A stretch of DNA of 64,000 nt from Cornus controversa (GCA_026545225.1 CM048845.1:76301033-76365032), one strand, 5' to 3'; shown: positions 33,220-45,131, counted from the first letter of the stretch. Notes: generated by a model from the sequence alone, not told the origin. Program-made: numbers and translations.

Positions 33220-34890
33220 GAGTGGTTGTTACGCCCCGATTTTTGACACTCGTAAATGGGGGTGATAGAGTCAAACACCTACCTCTTTTATGTACAATTC
33301 CGCTTTGATACCAAGTTGTCATGCCCCAATTTTTGACATCAGGTGAAGAACATGAAAAAATGGAGGTGATTAAATGAAACCCCAACATCCTTTAATTTCA
33401 AACATGGTATGAGTAGCAGGTTCGATTAATCGAACCTGGTCCTTTGATTAATCGAACTTGGATCTCCGATTAATTAAACTTGCGATCAATCTTTGATCCA
33501 TCAAAAGTTCTATCGAAACACACTAGTTTTGGAAGCCAATCTCTCTCAGTTTCTGCGATTAATAGAATGTGGGCCTTCAATTAATCAAAGATGGGGTTTC
33601 AATTAATCAAAGCCCCTTTCGGCAGAAATTCCTGTTAAGTTTTATTTTTCCCTTAGGACTTCTGATAGGCATAAAATGTTACACATTTTAGCTTCTTAAT
33701 TTGCATATTTTATTCTCTTAGTAATAGATTATTTATGATTTTACTTTATTTTAGTATTTTTTATTTTATTTTCAGGTCCTTGATAGTAAATTCACTCAAA
33801 TCACGATTTTTTGACTTTCAAAGATGATATTTAAGAGGGTCAGAAGAAGTTTACATCAATTGGATCAATTCAAGTCAATATTTCAACTCAAAACAACCCA
33901 AGAAAGAGGCCTAAAATGAGTGTAATTGCTTAAGAAATATGAGCTGAAATCCAATTCTACAAAAAGGAAAGTTATGAACCTATTTTGGTAATCTACTCAT
34001 AACTCCTGATTCGATTGTCAAAACAACCCAGACTCCGCAAAGGTTAAACAAAATTTGATATTGGATTGTTTTGTATTTTACGAAAATTTTGTGAATCGGA
34101 CATTTACTGCGTCTAAAGTTGGGCCGAAGTTTAGCAGAAAAATCCACCTGATTGTGGGTTGCGGGAAAACCCTAAGTCTCCTATTTTGGTGGGGACACTT
34201 CATGTTTCTCTTGGGGATATAAAAGTGGCGACTTAGGGATGTTTTGGGGGACTCTTTGGCTGAAGTTTTGAAGAGCTTTTGAGTGAAGAAATATTGAACA
34301 ACAAGGGTTGGCACCTCTTCGATGGAGATGATGTCTTCTTCCTTAACCGTTGAGATGCCTTCTTCTACCATGAATGACTAGTTCTTCCACTAGGGTTTTG
34401 ATGTAGCCCTAACTAAGCATCAATGGTTTGATTATTCTAATTATTGGGGATTCTTATAGTCATCCATATATTGTGTAATTTAGAGGATTCTATTGAGAAT
34501 TGGTCAATAAATTTTATATTCAATTTCAATGATTTCTTATCTTATCTTAGATATTTAGTTGTTATGATTAAACTCAATCCCTCTTATTTTATTTGATTAT
34601 TACACAATGGTATTAATTGAATATATAATTAAGGTTTGATGAATTATGCCTAGAGAAGATGAATCATTTTATACCCTAGAGTAGAGTAGATATGTAGATG
34701 ATATATGCTAATTGAAGATAGTTCATACTTAGCTTTGATCATATATTATATTTCTTGTTATTGAAGTGAGCTTGTAGCCACCAAAACATATGCATGATAT
34801 AACTCCTCATAATTGGTTTAATTGTCCATTGATTGTGAAGTTAACAGTGAAGTCAAGAACCCTAGTTTCACTTGATCCTTATATTCACTC
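33220..34890. other. LTR-retrotransposon-like non-coding fragments
   Basis: Two similar openings lie 95 bp apart (tgttacgccccgatttttgacac at about 33227 and tgtcatgccccaatttttgacat at about 33318), both like the starts of plant LTRs. They are followed by repeats of the word cgattaatcgaa (33420-33600). A promoter-like gggatataaaagtgg lies near 34215. No gag or pol frame was found. The minus-strand frames here show no family match. The block is read as degraded LTR or large non-autonomous retroelement sequence; the ends are not proven. Confidence 0.35.
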
Positions 34891-36159
34891 ATTAGAGCCC
34901 CGTTTGGTTCGCGTTTTGTTTTTAGATAAAATAGAAACAATATTTTTGTTCTATAGTATTTTGAATTGAAAGCGAAAGTATGTTTGGTGACAAAATTTTG
35001 TTGCAGGAATTACTAAAGTAGAAACATGCAAAACACGTTTGGTAACGTAAAAAATTTTGAAAACAAAACACTGAAAATATGTTTGGTAACTCTAACTGTT
35101 GCAAAACATATAATAAGCAAAAAACAAAAAACATGTTTGGTGCTGACTGTTTCTAATTTGTTATTTCATTTTTATATTTCATTTATATAACTAATTATTT
35201 ATATAATAGACATAATTTTTAGCAGTTGATTAGCAAAATTTGTACACATAATATTTTTTTGTGTTTTTCATTGTGGGTAGATCACATGGAGGCCAGATCG
35301 TGCATCCTGAAGTAGATGTCATACATGTGTTTGTAAGCCTTTGATGATATAAAGTTAATATAAATTAATAATATCAAGTAACAATATAGTATATAATGCT
35401 TGTAAGGAAGTTCAACCAATAGCCTATAACGTATGGTTGTTTCATCTGATTGTCTACTATAGTTCTTATCAATCTATTATTATACAAGCAACTCAACCTT
35501 TTTTCTTTTCTTTTCTATATTTTCACTTCTTGGACCCACTTGGTGTAACACCACAAGGAGATATTATGAATTTTGGCAATTTGAAAACCTGTCTTAATAG
35601 TAAAGTTTTGCTTTCAATATGGTCATTTATTTTATCTTATTACAGGGATTTTGAGTAATCATCGTTGATATTTTTTATGCTTGATGGTATATAGTGGTGG
35701 TAAACAATTTTTGATTCATAATTATGGTTCCATGTATAGTTAGTTGGCTGTTCAATTAATTATGGTTTTAGATATTCTGGGCTTGGCTTACTACTAGAAA
35801 TCAAGACAATACAAAACATAGACAACAAAATAACCAAAAGAATGAAAAGAAAAAATGTATTCAAAATATTAGTGAACTTTATTACAGTTACTTTCCATAA
35901 AAATACACTTAAAGTTGGATTAAAATCTCAACTAGAAAAACAACCAAAAATTACAGATAAAAAGCTGAAGAAGAACCATTTCCAAAAGTCAAAAATAAGG
36001 AATAACAACAAAACTATTGTACAACTCTACCAATAAGTACGCGTAAAAATGTTTCTTTCAATAACTACCCAAAGCTTCATTCCTAGTATTCAAATTCAAA
36101 AAAGTATATTTGACATCCAAATTCATCAAATATTAATACAATAATAAACTCTCATATCC
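34891..36159. other. Intergenic; one transposon-end-like stretch
   Basis: From about 34897 the text gccccgtttggttcgcgttttg and four repeats of (a)tgtttggt(a/g)a(c) down to about 35140 look like one end of a PIF/Harbinger- or hAT-type element. No inverted partner was recognised. The remainder to 36159 has no protein-like frame. Confidence 0.35.
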
Positions 36160-36470
36160 TATGGCTCATGGTGGAATGTTCTGGGGTGTGGTATTGCGTT
36201 GCATCTTGGCTGGTCCAAGTGTACAAGCCTGGGAGGATTGTGAACTTTGTTCTGCATCTTGATGTTTAATGTTGATAATATTCATAGCTATCTTATGTGA
36301 GTGTTCTGGGTTATCCATTTGTTCCTGTTAATTGGAGTTTGCTTCCGGCCTTGTAACAGTTTTCAATCCCTTGTAGATTGTGGCCTCTGTACTTCTCTTT
36401 TTGTTCCTCTACTTGTAAATTCTTCTGTAGCAATAAATTTTCCATTACTGTAAAAAAAAAAAAAAAAGAA
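36160..36470 (+). other. Probable retrotransposed transcript end with poly(A)
   Basis: A non-AT-rich stretch ends with an AATAAA signal (gcaataaattttcc, about 36431) followed about 20 bp later by an uninterrupted A15 run at about 36453-36468. This is the layout of a reverse-transcribed mRNA 3' end or a LINE tail. The source gene was not identified and no flanking duplication was resolved. Confidence 0.4.
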
Positions 36471-36854
36471 CGTACAAATTAGTTATTAGTTATATCCAAT
36501 TAAATTCCAGGAACAATTATGTAAGCAATCAGTCATGTGAGTTGTATATATATTATTTCAAAGAATAAGAATGCAAGCTTACACTGGTGACAAGAACAAG
36601 GTGAGTGCATCAGTGATGTTCCCTAACAATGAACAAAACAAACCCACCTCAGATTGACAATATAACAAAATTAGGAAGAAAAAAATGTTCAAAACCCAAA
36701 ACATGCATTTTTGCACCTAGTCAGCAAAATATCAGTGAATTAGTAGAATGAGAAGAACCTACAATTCGAGACATTTCAAAATTATTCTGTCAAGCCATTT
36801 TCAGCTTTAAGTTTGATCAAGCCATAAACAGTTTTTTGGCCTAAAGTTGTCAAC

Positions 36855-37046
36855 AAGTTGCTATGATCACCATATTCCTTTCTTGAAGGGAAGCTTCCAT
36901 TACTCTCATTTCTGCGAATCTCAGTTGCTCCTTGGATAGGGTGATGACAGTATATTTGCATCCAATACATTTCACAATTTCAATAGCTAAACTTCCTCAA
37001 CCACACCCAATCTTAAAAATTTCATTCTTCTTACCAATTCTTGCCT
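36855..37046 (-). pseudogene. Scrap of a cyclopropane-fatty-acid synthase gene
   Basis: Minus-strand translation gives ARIGKKNEIFKIGCG, then a stop where the family has Trp, then GSLAIEIVKCIGCKYTVITL and SKEQLRFAEMRVMEASLQER. This is the S-adenosylmethionine-binding motif I region (EIGCGWGSLAIE) and the following TGITLSEEQL block of plant cyclopropane-fatty-acyl-phospholipid synthases. The W-to-stop change and the absence of neighbouring exons in frame mark a dead fragment. It has not been traced further in either direction. Working members methylenate unsaturated acyl chains of phospholipids. Confidence 0.78.
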
Positions 37047-37055
37047 AGATTGGTC

Positions 37056-38569
37056 AGGTAGAGTGCAAATAAAATCATTTTATTAAGAAATTTGCATGAA
37101 AAATGATCATTTCACATTTCTCAGCATCTCAAATTAATTCTCTTTCATTTCAAGGCTAAAGGTATAACAATTCTTATTTTTGAAGCACAGAATCATCATG
37201 CAAATAAAAATTTTGAACCATAATTTCATGTAAGCATATACACAGATTGATACTTCTGGTCACATAACTACATGCCCAAGACAATATCATATGGTTATAA
37301 ATATCAGCTAAGTACTTCACTGAACTTACTAAAAGAAAGCAAATATCAATTGATGGGTTAATATTAAATGTCAGGTCATAATGAAAGAGATTTTCCTGGG
37401 ATCTTGGGTAAAAGTATTCTGTCTCGAAACATGCTGGAAAATCAATGGTGTCCACTAGCCCTTGAAGCCAAAACAGGATGGAAAATCAAGTACTGAAATT
37501 AATAAGATCATTGAAAGTCATAAACCCGCATGGTATTATAGCTAGTTAAAATTAATATCTACCTTTTGCTATTAGATCACAAAACATAATTTCTTAAATC
37601 TCTGTTGGCAATAAAAATCTGCAGAAAAGAAGTCAGGAAGGCAGACAAGTGTGTGAAAATACTTTAAACTCAAGTCCACCTTATTACCATGAAAAGATTC
37701 AGAAGACCTTCATTTTTTTCAACAAAAGAAAAATCTCCATTAATATATGCAACAAGAAGGGCTAAATCAGCTCGTGTAGTACCAAAAGAATTATAAGTGA
37801 GAAACTTGCATAAGCAAATGCATATATATGCCTATGCAGGTATTTACAACCTCTAAAAAGACAAATAACAACAAAGTTAATTCTAATGTTCTATGCAGTC
37901 AAATAGTCCCTTATAATGGTATAATGCCTCACTACAGGACTAGTTGCAAAATGCAATAAGAAGAATTGAGTTACAGTTTAGGAGTGAATGACAACCTACC
38001 ATTACAGACACCTACATTAATAATAGACAAATGACACGAAAATGAAGAACACTGAACTTAAATCAAAAATTTCATTTTCACAAGAGCATTTGACATTTCT
38101 ACTGGCTCGCAATGAAGCCAATCTTTAGCACATAACATTTAAAATTTCTATTAACTCGCAATGAAACCAATCTTTAGCACATATAAAGGCCTCCAGAGTC
38201 TCTGGTTGTAAAGAACACTAATCTAATTGGCCCACTGAAACTACTCCACACTACCTAATTGACCTTCACCCATCATACCAATCTATTTTTTTCATTATCT
38301 ATTAACACCGTGTGTATATATCAAAAGAGATCAAACAACCATAATTCATCTAACATCAATTAGGCCAATGTAACTTCTATCCATGAAGTTAGAATTAATA
38401 ACCTAAAGCATAAACTCACATCACTTTTCTAGTCACCATGATCTTGTTTTAGTTCTTGTCCTCTCCTTTTATTGTCCTAATATATTCATATGCACACAAA
38501 TTTGAAACATGGGAAGAAAAAAAAAATGAATATATTTTTATTTATATGTATTTAGACCATCAAAACTTC
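37056..38569. other. Intergenic; a short tandem duplication only
   Basis: No gene was recognised. At about 38096-38195 a 49-bp unit (tttcta...actcgcaatgaa.ccaatctttagcaca) is present twice. A minus-strand frame at 37174-37455 has no family resemblance. Confidence 0.45.
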
Positions 38570-39540
38570 CAATACATTTCAAAATAATCATATGAAAGAC
38601 ATCAAGAGATTGAGATTTCAGACTTTGTTGTTATCTATATCAATTTGCGTACATTCTCCCACATGCAAATCAAGTACATTAGAGCAAGTACATTAGAATA
38701 CAAATAAAGATATTCAAATATTCAATTTATCTCTAAAACTTTTGAAATGAGAAGAAAAAATATATTTTTTTAGGCTTCGTTATTATCCATTTCAATTTGT
38801 GTACATTCTCCCACATGCAAAACAAGTGCATTAGAATACAAATAAAGATATTCAAATATTCAGTTTAACTCTAAAACTTTTGAAATGAGAAGAAACAAAG
38901 AAAAAATACATTTTTTTAGACTTTACTGTTATTCATTTCAATTTGTGTACATTTTTTCACATGCAAGCAAGTGCATTAGAATATAAATAAAGATATTCAA
39001 ATATTCATAACTCTAAAACTTTTCATATGAGAAGAAACAAAGAAAAAAGACATTTTTCAAACTTCATTGTTATCCATTTCAATTTGTGTACATTTTTTCA
39101 CATGCAAAGTAAGTGCATTAGAGCAAGTGCATTAGAATACAAATAAAGATATTCAAATATTCAATTTAACTCTAAAACTTTTGAAATGAGAAAAAATAAA
39201 GAAAAAATATATTTTTTTAGACTTCGTTATTATCCATTTCAATTTGTGTACATTATCTCACATGCAAAGCAATTGCATTAGAGCAAGTGTATTAGAATAC
39301 AAATAAAGATATTCAAATATTCAGTTTACCTCTAAAACTTTTGAAATGAGAAGAAACAAAGAAAAAATACATTTTTTCAGACTTCGTTGTTATCCATTTC
39401 AATGTGTACATTATCTCACATGCAAAGCAATTGCATTAGAGCAAGTGCATTAGAATACAAATAAAGATATTCAAATATTTAGTTTAACTTTAAAACTTTT
39501 GAAATGAGAAGAAAATAGAACATATACCTTTTTTCAGACT
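38570..39540. repeat. Six-copy tandem repeat, unit 141-160 bp
   Basis: The marker word gtacatt (followed by yt and ytcacatgca in the unit) recurs at 38649, 38801, 38947, 39088, 39248 and 39406, giving periods of 152, 146, 141, 160 and 158 bp. Each unit contains ttatccatttcaattt, caagtgcattaga, atacaaataaagatattcaa and ctctaaaacttttgaaatga. Much of the length variation comes from presence or absence of a short internal repeat gagcaagtgcatta. No coding meaning is apparent. Confidence 0.93.
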
Positions 39541-39644
39541 TTTCAAGTTATCGCAATACATTCATTCCCAACAATCAATATTGCTTACAATCATCATTCC
39601 TCAACCACAAGTGATATACAATATGAAATTCTACATATATATTA

Positions 39645-39750
39645 TCATCTAAGATTAAATATTACATGCCGAAATATATATCATAACAAAATAAGTAGCA
39701 TTAATATTACATGCCAAAATATATATCATAACAAAATAAGTAGCATAAAA
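39645..39750. repeat. Short tandem duplication, unit about 50 bp
   Basis: The phrase attacatgcc(g/a)aaatatata followed by tcataacaaaataagtagcat occurs twice in succession. Confidence 0.85.
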
Positions 39751-39765
39751 TATATTACAAATCCA

Positions 39766-40202
39766 TCATTTCTTCTCAACCAATAGAATAAGTAACATGA
39801 ATATGACAACCAACATAAAAATTTTGCAAATAGCAATGTATCCACAACCACTACATAGGAGGATTTTTCGTTTAAATTGTTTAACTTGCATATTTGCAAC
39901 GATATTTTCTAAATCACCATGAATATTTTCATGAACTTCTGCACCTTGGTGTAATTCATCCAACCATATAAAAGCATTGATGCGTGACTACAATAATAAA
40001 TACAATTATTTAAAAAAACATTATTAGCTACATAAGATTATATAAATAGCACACCAATTATTTTCAATTGGCATATTTATACCTCTGAACTTGGACACAT
40101 ATAGAAGTAGTGTCCCTTATTCTTGTCAGTTTGAGCCTAATATAGGTTCATGGATCCTCTCCCACATGAATATAAAGGTCCTTCACCTTTAATTTGATAC
40201 AT
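39766..40202 (-). pseudogene. GRF-type zinc-finger / transmembrane protein gene, decayed
   Basis: Two exons join in phase: 40202-40083 (donor GTATAA) and 39987-39766 (acceptor TTGTAG). Together they encode about 113 residues. Exon 1 reads YSCGRGSMNLY, then a TAG stop, then KNKGHYFYMCPSSE. Exon 2 continues INAFIWLDELHQGAEVHENI, a short amphipathic stretch, and a C-terminal hydrophobic segment (IFMLVVIFMLLILLV) before the stop. The pattern C-x-C-G...NxGxxFYxC...C..F.W.DE with a C-terminal membrane anchor matches small plant GRF zinc-finger proteins. Two of the four expected zinc cysteines are replaced (Tyr before SCG, and Ile in INAF) and a stop interrupts exon 1, so the copy is probably dead. 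It lies just downstream of a Harbinger transposase remnant on the same strand. Confidence 0.68.
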
Positions 40203-40378
40203 TACTGCATTATATAGTACTAAACACATTAAATATAATTCTTACTCATTAAGTAATTACAGTTATCCATTTTTTAGCAATTAGTTACTACAATTATCCA
40301 TATTATAAAAAATATATGTTATTACAGTTATCCATTTACTACTTCTTGGCATATCAATCAAGATTGTTGCACACTCTA

Positions 40379-41632
40379 CTAGATTCTATTAGCAATAAAA
40401 TCACGCATGTGATTCATTTGTTGAAGTAGATGTGTAGAAACATTTGCATTAACATCAACATCTTCATCAGGTTCATTTTGTGAAGAAGAAGATGACTCAG
40501 TGGTTGGACCATTAAAGATAATATCGGCTTGATTTTTGATTCATATGAAATTGTGAAGTGTATAACATGCCATTACAATGAGTAATTGAGTTTCAAACTC
40601 AAAAGGGAGACATTTGTTTCAATATATGGAATCCCACTTTCAGCATCCCAAAACATCGCTCAATCACATTTCTCAAAGACAAGTATCTATAGTTGAACAC
40701 TTCCTCTCAACCACGAGGTGCCTTAGTCCTACGGTATTCTTGAAAGTGGTAACAGTGACTCCAAAAAGGGGCCAAGAACCCAGTTTGGTTAGCATACGCG
40801 GAGTCCACCAAATAATACTTTCCTGCAATGTTTACGAACTATAAATAAAAATAGATTATGTATAAATAGTCATACAAGCATTAACTTTTATAATATTACC
40901 TGGTGGTGGAGATGAAAATTGCATTTCCTCATTTTTAATCCATTCGTTTAAAATCTTTGAATCATTCGCAGATCTTTCCCACATAGCTAGAACATATGTG
41001 AACATCATATCAATTGAGCAAACGACCATGACATTTTGGGTGGTATCACCCTTCCTCCCATGAAATGGGATTTGCATATCTGTTGGCACGTTCACATCGA
41101 CATGGGTTCTATCTATAGTTCCCACACAATTATTAAAGAAAGGATAGAACCTTATAGACCCTTTTATGTGATTAGGAATCAAATTCAAATATGGGAGAAC
41201 AATAATCATTCTACCCAACTCACAAATTTTATGCAACACACCGTAAAAGTGTCCAGAATTGTCTTAGTTGAGTGCTGAAATCTTTTTGCTATAACACGAT
41301 TCCTTTCATTGTGAGCTAAAGTAAGCAAAAAAATTACAACTTGTTCGTAGATAGACAAATTTTTTGAATCTTTCAACCCTAAAGCTTTAAGCTGACTATA
41401 TAATTTTTTTTAAAATATTGGGGTACATCCTAAGGTTCTCGTAACATCTGTCTGGGTTGCCATTTAGAATCTCCAACACATATGCTTCACCTTATAAGAT
41501 AGAATCCCTTCAAGGTTGCTTCTTATAGTGCTTTCTATGATACTCAAACACACATGCCACCAAAATGACACTCTTATCCTCCTCATCATCATCATACAAT
41601 TCAATGATTTTTCTAATGTTATCCCAATTCAT
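40379..41632 (-). pseudogene. PIF/Harbinger transposase (DDE_Tnp_4), broken
   Basis: The frame begins MNWDNIRKIIELYDDDEEDK (ATG at 41632). It shows NNCVGTIDRTHVDVNVP (first Asp of the DDE triad), RKGDTTQNVMVVC, FTYVLAMWERSANDSKIL (second Asp) and FSSPPPGN. An intron with GTAATA donor and TTGCAG acceptor (about 40829-40898) joins to KYYLVDSAYANQTGFLAPFR. The third acidic residue lies in NVIERCFGMLKVGFHILKQM, followed by LIVMACYTLHNFI. Internal stops (near 41510, near 40709 and in the segment after ILKQM) and frame changes make it inactive. Its partner gene lies at 41889-42928 in the same orientation, as usual for PIF/Harbinger elements. Terminal inverted repeats were not located. Confidence 0.87.
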
Positions 41633-41888
41633 AATATCTTAAGTGAACAAATAAAAATAAGATGCAAAATATAAGTAAAAGTAAAATACATAGCATCATT
41701 AATACATAAATAGCAAATAAAACATACATAAGTGAATAACATATGAACATAAAATAATTTAAAGTCTTCTACAAGTCACAAAGAATATAAATTAAAGTTA
41801 TTACAAACATCCAACAGGTAAATTAAACAGTTATACATAAGCGAGATAGTTAAATAGCAGTTATTCATATAGTCATCCAATAACAACA

Positions 41889-42928
41889 TCAAAGATTTAT
41901 AACCCAACCAACCTTCCTCTCATCAGGCGTGTTAAGAAAAAACTCCCTCCACATATCAGAATCATAAAACATCATGAATGCTTTAGTATAATGAAAATTG
42001 TCAATCCCGTGCATTTGATTAAAAATTTTAATGAATGAGTTAAACATTTTTTTCTCTTTATCTTTTTTTCACAGGAGATGTATCATTTGTTACATGATGC
42101 AGCAAGATTAAAAGATGAAGCTGCAACTATGGCCTTTTCAATTCTCTTAACTTTCATATTAGCATTGTCAGTCATGGTAAGCATGACTTGAGACATTGTC
42201 AAATTAAAACTATTATTTTTTTTAACTTTCTTATTTGAAGGTGCGAGAGACTGATCTCAGTGAAGTCATCATTCTCAGTAAGGTCATGTATGCCTACATG
42301 GTGTGTGGACACTTGGGACATGATGGGTGCTCTAGTGGAAGGGTGAACATGCGTACCTGTAGGATATTTGTTCCCAAAAATTGTGGTCATCTTACTGTAA
42401 TGGGGACATCCCTTCCTGCGAAACTTTCTTGTATTTTTAACCACCTACAAATTATTATCTTTCATATTAGTATATCCTAAATTCTAAAATTAATATAGAT
42501 CATTATATATATTTTATAGAAATGGATAATACATTAACTTTTAAACTAACCTTGCTCAAATTTTTTCATCGTTCATCTTCTACTATAACCATGCCTGTCT
42601 CAGAATTGAATCCCACACCAGTCTCTGAAAATAGTTTTTTAAAGTCTTTGTAAATTGCCCTTAGTTGGTTGAATTTATTTCTAAGTTGGATCTTTGTGTA
42701 GACCTTTCCTATTTCTAGCCTCATTCCTTTAACTAAATTCCTCCAACCAATAGTGTTAAAGGTGGAATTAGTTCGACTTCTAACCCTAACTTCTTCCTCC
42801 ATATGCAAAATGAAAACTTAAATATGAGACTCATCCCATACTAATTTTTCATCATCACCTTGTTCTGTCAAGTCCTCTCCTTCTAATGCCATATCATTAC
42901 CAAACTCAACCTCATTATTGATATCCAT
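41889..42928 (-). pseudogene. PIF/Harbinger Myb/SANT-like partner protein, broken
   Basis: The frame starts MDINNEVEFGNDMALEGEDL (ATG at 42928). A stop after VWDESHI is followed by EEVRVRSRTNSTFNTIGWRN, KVYTKIQLRNKFNQLRAIY and VGFNSETGMVIVEDE. These match the Myb/SANT-like DNA-binding domain of plant PIF ORF1 proteins (W...FN.IGW.N...YT..QL.N....L...G.GF...TG.....DE.W). A second part (42199-42444) holds a low-complexity Thr/Pro/His region. The last part reads CGGSF/FF-type text ending ERKVGWVINL before the stop at 41889. Such proteins bind DNA and work with the transposase at 40379-41632. Several stops and frame shifts are present. Confidence 0.75.
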
Positions 42929-44194
42929 CTAATTACCCAAACAAAATTTTCAATTTAGATAAAAATAACGTGATTTTTAATTTCAATAACAATGACATCA
43001 AAATATATCATACTACATTCATATTTCTATATAGCATGTTAAGGACAACTTAGTATAACATCAGAATATAGCATAGTCTACGCCAAAAATAATCAACAAA
43101 AGAAACTAATGCTAACATATATTCAAAAACACATGCCACCAAAATAATTAATTCAACAAATACACATATAAGGGAGGTTTTTGTTGTATAAAGTGTATAA
43201 ATTTTAAAAACAAAATTAAAGAATAAGAGAATAGGAAAAAAAATAAGAAGAGAAAAAAAAATAGATTACTACACATATATCATATATAAGTGCACAAAGA
43301 AGAAGAAAATAAAATTGAAAAAATATGAGAGAACTTTTAAGGGGAGAAAATAAGGGTTTGATTGGAGAAAAGGAATGCAAAATTTTTTTGAAGAGAAAAA
43401 AAATTGAAGAAGAAGAGTAAGAAAAAAAAGAAAAAAAAATAGAGAGATATTTAGAAAAATATTATTTTAGGGGGTATTTTGTAAACTGATTTTTATTTTT
43501 TGCAATTAACCCTATCCTAAATTTAAGATCTGAAGATGTGTTTTTTCAATTACAGAGTGAATAGAAACTCTTTTTTTCTAGAACTACAATAATACAGACC
43601 AAAGAAGTGTAAACACTTCCAATATAACAATTGCAACTGTATCTATCAACTCAACATTTATCTCAATCGGAATATAAAAATATTGATGTTTTCTTTGAGG
43701 CCCTGTTATCTTTAATCTGACACATACAATACCAAGTCACAGTGTCATCATAGAAACATATTTGCACCAACTTTACATCTATATACAGTACCTTTTGCCT
43801 TTTAAACACAATATGGTAACAAGAATAATGAAGATATGGTTATTTACATATATTATACATGAGAAAAAAGAATAAGAAGAGAAAAAAAAAGACATCAAAC
43901 AGTATTTAAGCAATACCATCCCTAGTGCTTATAAATTTAATAAAGCTAGCATCAAACAAATAATGCAAATTAAAGTAATGATAGTAAAATAAAATGTCCA
44001 AAAAAAAAAAATGATTGAGATAATAAAGATAAACAGAATTGTCTACAAAAAATGATTGTGAACAAGATTTTATTTCTTGACAAAGCTCAGAGAGCAAATT
44101 ATAATAATCTTCAAATTGTAGAATATTTACAATTAAAGTTAGCTACCAGTTGCACTTCTAAAGGAATATAAGATATGTGAACCGTTGGATAATT
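42929..44194. other. A-rich intergenic sequence, nothing assigned
   Basis: Strongly A-rich between about 43190 and 43470 (polypurine runs). No gene or transposon end was recognised. The left part may belong to the Harbinger element, whose outer ends are unknown. Confidence 0.45.
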
Positions 44195-44199
44195 ATGTG

Positions 44200-45126
44200 T
44201 GTAGACATTAAAAATTTACATGATGGACCCAAAATATAAATTGGGCTTATCTTCAGTTTAACCCACTTTAGAATGTGATTCAATGAGTTAGATAATTTGA
44301 AACCCAGACCTACCACAAATAAATGGGTCATGGACTAATCCAAATTGTCTAAAAACGTCCAAGCCCACTTGAAAACGGGTCAAATGGATATATATATAAT
44401 TATCATCAAAGATAATTATTATGTATATATTGGATAATTATCACAATTATCATAAAAGATAATTATAGGATAATTATCAGAAAAAAAGAAAGTTACAAAT
44501 CTACCCATCCAAGAAGTCTATAAATAGAGGTAGATGGTGAAGAGAAAGGAGGAGACTCTGACAGAATACAAAAGCTCTGCCAAACTCTGCTTTCAATCAA
44601 CATTTGAAGCTCTAAAGACATACATTCATCCAACCTTCAAAGCTTTGAAGAAGAACAACAGCAAGCACATTCAAAGTCGTGCCGTTCTTCCTCCACGATT
44701 CAACAAATTCAAAGAATCATGAACAAGACTGTTCGAGATCAAGCTTCTTTAGCCCTTGATCAGAAATTCTCACCGACTTTCTTCAACAACAAACATTTGA
44801 AGGAGACCAGAAGAGTCTAAAAAAAAGATGAAACACTGCAGAAGTCTTCACTTAAAATTCAAAGCTACAAAGCATCTAAACCCTAAAGGAGAAGAACAAC
44901 AAGCACATCATCCACATGCCGTTCTTCACCAAAGTTTCAATCTAATTCAAGATCAATCTCTAGCAGCCCTTGAAGCCGGATCACCAAGGAGATCGAATAA
45001 GAGGACTTTATCTTTCTTTTGTAAAGATCCATAGAGAATTGTACCCATTTTTATGAAATTAATAAAATTAATTATTTGTTACTGATTTTCGTTCCTAGAT
45101 TTTTGGACACGAAATTTGTGTGTACA
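44200..45126 (+). mobile_element. 927-bp solo LTR with 5-bp target duplication
   Basis: The block begins TGTAGACATT and ends TTTGTGTGTACA and is flanked on both sides by ATGTG (44195-44199 and 45127-45131). Inside are a TATA box TATAAATAG (44519-44527) and an AATAAA signal (about 45061), in the order expected for a plus-strand promoter and polyadenylation site of an LTR. No gag or pol is attached on either side, so it is a recombination product. The short plus-strand frames inside (44534-44722, 44828-45034) show no protein family. Confidence 0.82.
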
Positions 45127-45131
45127 ATGTG

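Noticed and set aside
37174..37455. Minus-strand frame near the CFAS scrap considered as another CFAS exon
   Set aside because: Its sequence (FETEYFYPRSQENLFHYDL) does not convincingly match the segment expected upstream of the SAM-binding motif.
38570..39540. Regularly spaced repeats considered as a CRISPR-like array
   Set aside because: The whole 141-160-bp unit repeats and there are no unique spacers. The genome is plant nuclear.
40614..40844. Plus-strand 76-residue frame
   Set aside because: Antisense shadow of the Harbinger transposase C-terminal region.
34891..43560. A single large Harbinger element from the GCCCCGTTTGG end at 34897 to beyond the Myb-like gene
   Set aside because: No inverted partner of that end was found on the right side, and unrelated fragments (poly(A) insert, CFAS scrap, tandem repeat) lie between.
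43906..44097. Minus-strand 63-residue frame
   Set aside because: AT-rich sequence with Tyr/Phe/Leu-biased translation and no homology.
44534..45034. Two plus-strand frames (62 and 68 residues) as small genes
   Set aside because: They lie within the transcribed part of a solo LTR and match no protein family.
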